A stretch of DNA of 59,452 nt from Diphasiastrum complanatum (taxonomy: Eukaryota; Streptophyta; Lycopodiopsida; Lycopodiales; Lycopodiaceae), in assembly GCA_029204225.1 (NCBI GenBank), contig CM055101.1, positions 4,301,343-4,360,794 on the forward strand. The letters are read 5' to 3'. The translations under genes and the position numbers were made by a program. Under the pieces are notes generated by a model. The model worked only from the letters and a program-made list of their open reading frames with translations. It was not told the origin of the DNA and searched no databases. Positions 54,017 through 59,452 of the stretch are shown here, one piece after another (the first letter of the stretch is position 1; each line of letters opens with the position of its first letter).

Positions 54017-54215
54017 GCTATTGAGCACCTTGTATGGTATGTCATTTTGATTACATATTGTGGTATATATTTTGATTTAGTTAATGTTTGAAAATGTATG
54101 TCTGAATACTAATATGGTATAACATATGCTATTGAGCACCTTGTATGGTATATATTTTGATTTAGTTAATGTTTGAAAATGTATGTCTGAATACTAATAT
54201 GGTATAACATATGCA
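54017..54215. repeat. Tandem duplication across an exon end of relic 1
   Basis: The exon end plus donor 'tgctattgagcaccttgtat' occurs at 54017 and again at 54128. The block 'tggtatatattttgatttag' and the 65 bases after it occur at 54061 and again, 85 bases on, at 54146. Confidence 0.85.
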
Positions 54216-54960
54216 TGAACAAAACAAATCTTGAATGTGCATTGGGCTGCCGGCTAATCAGTTCTTTTGAAATGATCAACGTGGGCTACTATGATGCCCA
54301 TGAGAAAAAGAGATTGTGGATTCATTGCAACGAGCAATGTAGTAATGTTATTTCTTGTGGTGACTTGAAAATTGAGACACTTAGAGGGTGATAGGTCTTT
54401 GATTAACCCTTACCAAAAGCCTTAGAGATTAATCAATAAGTTGATTGATATGTTTTCGAATGAGGATGATTGGATTCTGGACATGTTTGCAGGAACAGGT
54501 ATGAAGAGGTGTTTCTTTGCTTAAAATAAGTTTTTATTATTGATTATTAACTTTCGAATTTAATTTGTTTTTTGCAAGTTACTTATTCTTTCATATACTT
54601 TTACATGTAGGTACTATCACATGTTGTTCCCTTAAGAAAAACAGGAATTGCGTAGTTGTTGAAGTGGATGAAGTCCAGGCAACCTATATTGAGATGAGAG
54701 TGGCTGCTAGTTGAGAACTTCCAGATGAAGATCGGGAAGTTGGGGCTCGAGCAGTCGACAATAGTGAGAGGCTCCAGAGTGCCTCATCCAAACTGGTTCT
54801 CCCATTACTAAACGAAGAAGGGGAGCTAGTTGGGTTGAGAGATGATGGTATTGAGCCCCCTCAAGATTTCACTGATAGGGCTACTGATGTCGTTGATGAG
54901 GGGCAAGCCTCTCAATCAGCCGAGAAGGCCTTACTTGAGATGTTACTAGATATTGCTTGA

Positions 54961-55944
54961 TACCTTAGGGAAAATATGTTGCTGGATATCGATTTGCAGA
55001 CATAAATGTAATTGGCCAAAACCTTATGTTATTGGATACTTGTATTTGAATGGAAAGTACCAAATTTGAAAATCAAGATTTTATTTCTATGAGATTCACA
55101 ATGATATATTTGAGATATTATGCTTCATGAGCTTATTCTTAGATTTATAAAAAGTTCTTGTTTATTTATGCACTATTATTCCGCGTTTTGATAAATTTAT
55201 TTGTTATGGAAAAAATTTATTGGATACTTTTTATGGAATCTAATACATCATTATAATGTTTTGAAAATATCTAGATGCCAATATTTAGATGACATTTAAA
55301 ATATGATTAATTTATTAATGATTTATGCAAGTACCTATAACAAAATTTCAGCGAAGAGTTAATTAGCTATATGAATTTTAAGTTCATTTTTTGTTTGTGA
55401 TATTTTTTAAAACAATATCAAATTTGCAATGCACGTAATTGTATAGTTTCTTACTAATGTATTTTTGAAAATATGGTACGTGCATTTTGAGGATTTTAAA
55501 AAGTCAAAAAGCCTGCACTTAAAAAAATAATTTTACCCAAAAATGTGATTTTATTTTTGATACCTTGATTTTTAAAGTTTTGAAGGGAATCTTCTTAGGA
55601 GAAACCTTTTTAATTACCCACTCAATAGGAAATAGTGTTAAATATTTCATAATCGATATAGAGAATAGTGTTCGTATTGGATGCTTCACTATTTCTTACA
55701 TCAATTTTACATATCAAGATGAAAAAACAACATGAAGAAGTACATAGAATTATAACGAATAGGTTCCTCCATGCTTCCAGTAGTACACATGTAATAAATG
55801 AAAGTTATGAATGGGTGCTTGCATGTATTCTCCATATTCTACCTCCTATGAGGTGTATGTGCAAAAAATATCGTGAATGAGGCTACATTTCCATCTTGCC
55901 AAAAAGGATCTCCAACAATTGGAAATCAATGAGTTCCATAATGG
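54961..55944. other. Intergenic, nothing identified
   Basis: Strongly AT-rich, with no recognisable frame or repeat. Confidence 0.35.
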
Positions 55945-57066
55945 TCATTTCTCAACTCCATTTCTAGCAACAAAATCATCCAAGAACATTTGTCCATCTT
56001 CAACTATGAACCTAGTCTCATCATAACTTGACAATTTCCACACGGTGACATAACATTGCTCAAACATGAAGTGAGATAGACTAGAATCACACTTTCTTGC
56101 TATTCCTTTGAGCTTATTTGAGCCTTCAATAACCTTCAAAAATAGATCCTTAGTGGTTTGACCATTGGGTTCCATTTCAATGTCGTTGACTAGCTCCAAA
56201 TTGCCGATTTCCTCTTGGTGTTGATGAAGCACATTAAGATCAACCTCTTGATGTTCCATAAGACCACCATAACCCTTGATCAAAAAGATTTTTCTAGATC
56301 CATTAATGACATCCATCCTTTTTCATACCATCATCTACATAAGAAGATGCATTAAAACATGTGAGGAAAGCAAAGTTTGTACCTTCTATAATTTGCTTAC
56401 CCTTAATCATAAGTAAGCCTTGATGGCTTTCTCCTCTGCCTTGATTATATTTTTAGGACTTAAATTGGAGAAGAATTTCCACCATTATCTTCCATAGATC
56501 GATCGCTAACATCAAGAATATTACCAACAACGTCATCATCAACTTTATGCACATTTTCCTCATCAAGGGCAACATTCCTACTTGTGAGAGCTTTCTTTGT
56601 GGAAGGAATGTACACCTATTAAGCTTTCTTTACTTCACTATATCCAACAAATATCTCCTTCATATATCCGAAAGAAACAATGACATAACAAGTACAACCA
56701 AAGATCTTCAATTGCTTCACAATTGGCTTCTTACCAAAAAGAACCTCAAATGGAGTCTTATCATCCAATGTAGAATTTGACCACCTAATACAAAGATAGT
56801 TATCTTAAGCACTTGATCCTAGTATTGAATTGACTTTTCATAGCAATGAAAGTCACATAGATCTCTACTACTCCATTGCTAGTTGTACTAGTAGAATGTT
56901 GTGACTTTGACATTGAACAATGATCGCAAACATGATTGATGCCAGAAAGAGATTTAGGAAGGTCAATAAGAACTTTTCTTTTTGCCATTACCTCCAATTC
57001 TTTGAAGTTGAGATGCCCTAAACTCTTATACCATACCTCGTGACTTGTTAGTTCCTCCTTTGGCAC
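55945..57066 (-). mobile_element. Ty1/copia fragment: GAG pre-integrase joined to integrase C-terminus
   Basis: On the minus strand 57066-56860 gives 'SHEVWYKSLGHLNFKELEVM' and 'INHVCDHCSMSKSQHS' (the HxxxxH...CxxC zinc finger). It is followed at about 56760-56560 by 'PIVKQLKIFGCTCYVIVSFG' and 'EIFVGYSEVKKA', the C-terminal integrase block. The DDE core between them is missing, so the copy has an internal deletion. A further 123-codon acidic frame (56316-55945) is downstream, in the position of the integrase-RT linker; its family is not recognised. Confidence 0.75.
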
Positions 57067-57239
57067 AGAGCTTTCTTAGTTAGAAAACTGTTATTAGTTG
57101 AATAACTATTTGATAGTGATTGTCAACTAGGATAGTCGATAATAGTAGTGATAGTTAGTGTAATAACAAAACCAATGTACTACCATCACAAGTACAATTT
57201 TATTATCATTCACAAGTGCGAAAAATGAAGACGATTGGA

Positions 57240-57680
57240 TAGTCTTTGAATTCAGTCGAAATGAATTCACTGCCACCATCAATTCAAATTTTCATGATTT
57301 TCTTGAAAGTTGGATTCACAGCTTCTTGCTTGAATTGTTGAAAATACTTGAAGGCTTCTGATTTATTTAACAAAAAATAAACTATTGTCCTCATTAAATA
57401 ATCATCGATAAAGGTCAAAAAGTATTTTTTTTGCCCCTATCGAGAGAGTCTGCATAGGTCCACATATGTCACTATGCACAATATCTAACACACCTTTGGA
57501 TGTGTGTTGTAAATCAGACTTGAAAGGAGTTCTAATATGCTTGGCTAGAATACAACTTTGACAAACTGTATAGTCTGATATATTGTCGTAGTTGAGATCT
57601 CGAACAATCTGTTTGGCCAAAATATTTCTAAGACAACAGCCTCCAAAAATATATAAACACTTTTGTGGATAAGTGCCCAT
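57240..57680 (-). pseudogene. Second Ty1/copia integrase fragment
   Basis: The frame 57680-57402 gives 'CQSCILAKHIRTPFKSDLQH' and 'LDIVHSDICGPMQTLS', the CxxC end of the zinc finger and the first catalytic Asp region of copia integrase. It continues in shifted frames to 57240 with 'FKYFQQFKQEAVNPTFKKI'-like text and a second-Asp region. It is not continuous with 55945-57066. Confidence 0.82.
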
Positions 57681-57710
57681 TGCCCGTCATTGACGGGGAC
57701 AACCAACTAG

Positions 57711-57714
<4 letters not shown>

Positions 57715-57782
<68 letters not shown>
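57715..57782. repeat. (GT)34 microsatellite
   Basis: An uninterrupted GT run of about 68 bases. Confidence 0.95.
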
Positions 57783-57788
<6 letters not shown>

Positions 57789-58199
57789 GTAAAATTAAAG
57801 ACCTATTACAATATCTTAAAATGGTGATATCAATTTTCTATTTGTGAAATTGGGACATTTTTGGGCTATTTTTGTCTATTTTATTTATATTTTTTTTACA
57901 CTTTATTGGGGTTTTTTTTTAGCTATTTTTGCAACCAGAAAAAATGGAGGTTCCATGGTTCGCAATGATTCTATACCACAAAATGGTTTTGTACCAAGGC
58001 CCCCCCACAAAATCGGTTTTGTGGGAACATTGATACATACATAAGATAAATGGTATATTTTTAACTTGGCCAATCAACACAAAATTTCTTTATACCCTAT
58101 TTTTTTAAAATCTATTTTATCACGACTAATTATGTGTGCAACATAGATGCATTTTTTATTTTTACGACTTTTGCAGGCCAAAATAAGTGATCTTGCCAA
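57783..58199. other. No gene recognised
   Basis: AT-rich. Contains 'accacaaaatggttttgtac' followed by 'cccccacaaaatcggttttg', a pair of short imperfect inverted motifs at about 57976-58023. Confidence 0.4.
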
Positions 58200-58900
58200 A
58201 ATTGTTTTTCTCACTCAAAATGGTTGATCCAAATTCGATACGAATCATTTGAACAACTTCAAAATCTTTGTGAGTAGATGTCTACAAGTGGCGCAGAAAT
58301 CAATAATGCAGATGTCATCATGACTCTTCTATTGAGTCTTCTTGACACCTATGAAAGTTGGATGATTATCATTTCTACTTAGCAAGGTCTTATATTAGCA
58401 AAATTTTCGTCTATGCTTATTGAGATTTGGAGAAATGGATATTCATTCTCCCATTTGGCACTAGAATTGAAAGCTCTTTATTCCAAAAAATTTGATAAGA
58501 AGATGTCGAAGAATGTACATAATGTACGAAAGTCGAATAATTATTCGAATTCAAACAAGGTACAGATTCGAACTCAGCTTCATTAAAATCAAAAGCTATT
58601 TTGCAGATATTGCAAATGGACAGGACCTTTGCTGGTGTTGAATCCTCAAATCTAAAAAGTAACAACAACAATATGCTAATATAGTAGAATGTTTGAAAGA
58701 CTTTGAACGGAGGTCGACAAAGCAGCATTTATGGCAAATGAAGATTGACAAGATGTTGATTTTTGGTATTGAATTCAGGTGATACTCAGCGCATGATGAG
58801 CCAACAAAATTTGTTTCATGAGTACATTCAAGCTACGACTTAGAAGTATGATTCATTGGGCGATAGTAGGTTTCACAGTATTGATGGTGTAGGGCAAATT
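58200..58900 (+). pseudogene. Ty1/copia gag fragment
   Basis: Plus-strand frames give 'FEQLQNLCE', then 'GAEINNADVIMTLLLSLLDT' and YESWMIIIST, the UBN2-type gag pattern ('..l.....i.d.d....lL.sLP.sy'). Basic text and a 'CRYCK' zinc knuckle start follow near 58600. Stops interrupt it. Confidence 0.6.
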
Positions 58901-59452
58901 ATTATGAATTTTAATTTAATTATATCAAAGTTGAGCAATAAATTTTTAATTTTGACTACCAAATATTAAAATTTTCTTTTAAAAATATAAAAATATAGCC
59001 AAAAAACAAAAATAGCTCAAATAAAGAATTATGCATACACGCTTGTCATATTACTTCATTTGGTTCAGGGGAGAGAATCAAATAAAATAGATCATTGGAT
59101 ATTGCTGGCTAGTTTTGAGTGAGTTCCATCTCCTTTCAATTTTAACTTTTTGTTATAATTTTTTACTTTTTGCTAATGATTCTTTACTATTGGGACTTAA
59201 CAGTAGTATTAAAATTTATGATATTATCATCTTTTAGTTCAATCTAACAAACAAGAGTAAGTGATGCTAAAAACATATGGCCACGGGCTATGAATTTTAT
59301 TTCTCTGTGCTTTGCTGAGTGAACAAATGCTTATGTCTAAAGTATAGAGGGCTCTACTCTAAAGAAACCAATTAGTTTGGTGATCTATTCTATTTCCACC
59401 TCCTATGCACTCAAGCTTGTACCTCCTATGCACAACACCAAAGGCTACTAGG
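58901..59452. other. Window end, nothing identified
   Basis: AT-rich. 'cctcctatgcac' is repeated at about 59399 and 59421. No gene signal. Confidence 0.35.

Larger units (their letters stand above)
51906..54960 (+). pseudogene. ParB-like/beta-class DNA methyltransferase-like gene, broken (relic 1)
   Basis: A collinear series of exon-like blocks. (a) A Lys-rich then Ser/Asp-rich tail (51959-52140). (b) A ParB-like segment (52180-52545): 'KVHVTNQMKKMRLNP' followed by 'YDYYVIGGSHSAEVRRH', recalling the 'vIgG.HR..A' core of ParB nuclease folds. (c) A middle region, 'NLTLEEAKLLVWHHNNDNDY', to 53085, donor AA|GTAAGC. (d) 53367-53506. (e) About 53590-54037 with 'VVCSDVSKLIEDVPEHEY' then 'IADIPYGF', matching the Asp-loop and motif IV (DPPY) of beta-class methyltransferases, then 'MKIVIFYSVAQSSSVIASLK'. 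(f) 54262-54498, ending 'WILDMFAGTG'. (g) 54611-54960, 'TITCCSLKKNRN' and 'VEVDEVQATYIEM', which is motif I onward. Stops at 52386, near 52559, 52866, 54419 and 54715 and at least three frameshifts show that it is dead. The order IV before I is that of beta-class enzymes. The ParB call is weaker than the methyltransferase call. Confidence 0.65.

Noticed and set aside
57665-57847. 60-codon VCVC frame
   Set aside because: It is the (GT)n microsatellite.
1-59452. CRISPR arrays, operons, riboswitches or phage regions
   Set aside because: Nothing of the kind was seen; spliced genes and LTR elements show a plant nuclear sequence. The bacterial-type methyltransferase-like relics contain introns and so are not contamination.

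Overview
The window is nuclear DNA from a land plant with a large, repeat-rich genome. The evidence is AT-rich sequence, spliced genes with multi-kilobase introns full of retrotransposon debris, Ty1/copia and Ty3/gypsy remains on both strands, tRNA-derived SINEs and long microsatellites. There are no operons or bacterial signals. The intron sizes and the kinds of gene fit a fern or a gymnosperm better than a compact angiosperm, but I cannot name the species.

Two host genes look functional. (1) A single-exon BTB/POZ (T1/KCTD-type) protein gene lies at about 8289-8840 on the plus strand, preceded by a (GA)n tract and followed by a 3' tandem repeat. (2) A complete ALDH10-class aminoaldehyde/betaine-aldehyde dehydrogenase gene runs on the minus strand from the ATG at 48833 to the TGA at 20897. 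I assembled it exon by exon. It has 15 coding exons, 1533 nt and 510 codons with no internal stop, keeps the catalytic Asn/Glu/Cys and all four aromatic substrate-pocket residues, and ends in the peroxisomal signal SKL. One of its introns has a GC donor. About 26 kb of the 28-kb gene is intron, and the introns hold LTR elements, a LINE-like fragment, a foldback element, minisatellites and local tandem duplications.

The least ordinary content is a pair of related sequences on either side of ALDH10 that resemble a bacterial or phage-type beta-class (N6-adenine/N4-cytosine) DNA methyltransferase. The plus-strand copy (about 51906-54960) is intron-containing and broken by stops and frameshifts. 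It still shows an acidic/basic N-terminal tail, a ParB-like segment, a long middle region, motif IV (DIPY, a variant of DPPY) and then motif I (DMFAGTGT). The minus-strand copy (about 12452-13373) keeps only the C-terminal half with a degenerate motif I. The two copies are diverged and differ by one intron.

Layout: 1-857 copia LTR and leader; 890-6560 two gypsy remnants; 6560-7170 a hairpin and a cluster of short palindromes; 8050-9205 BTB gene; 12452-13373 methyltransferase-like relic 2; 13880-15180 copia pieces; 15220-18720 a decayed gypsy element; 20897-48833 ALDH10; 49923-50108 two SINEs sharing target duplications; 51190-51410 copia RT; 51906-54960 ParB/methyltransferase-like relic 1; 55945-58900 copia fragments. 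The remaining stretches show nothing I can identify.
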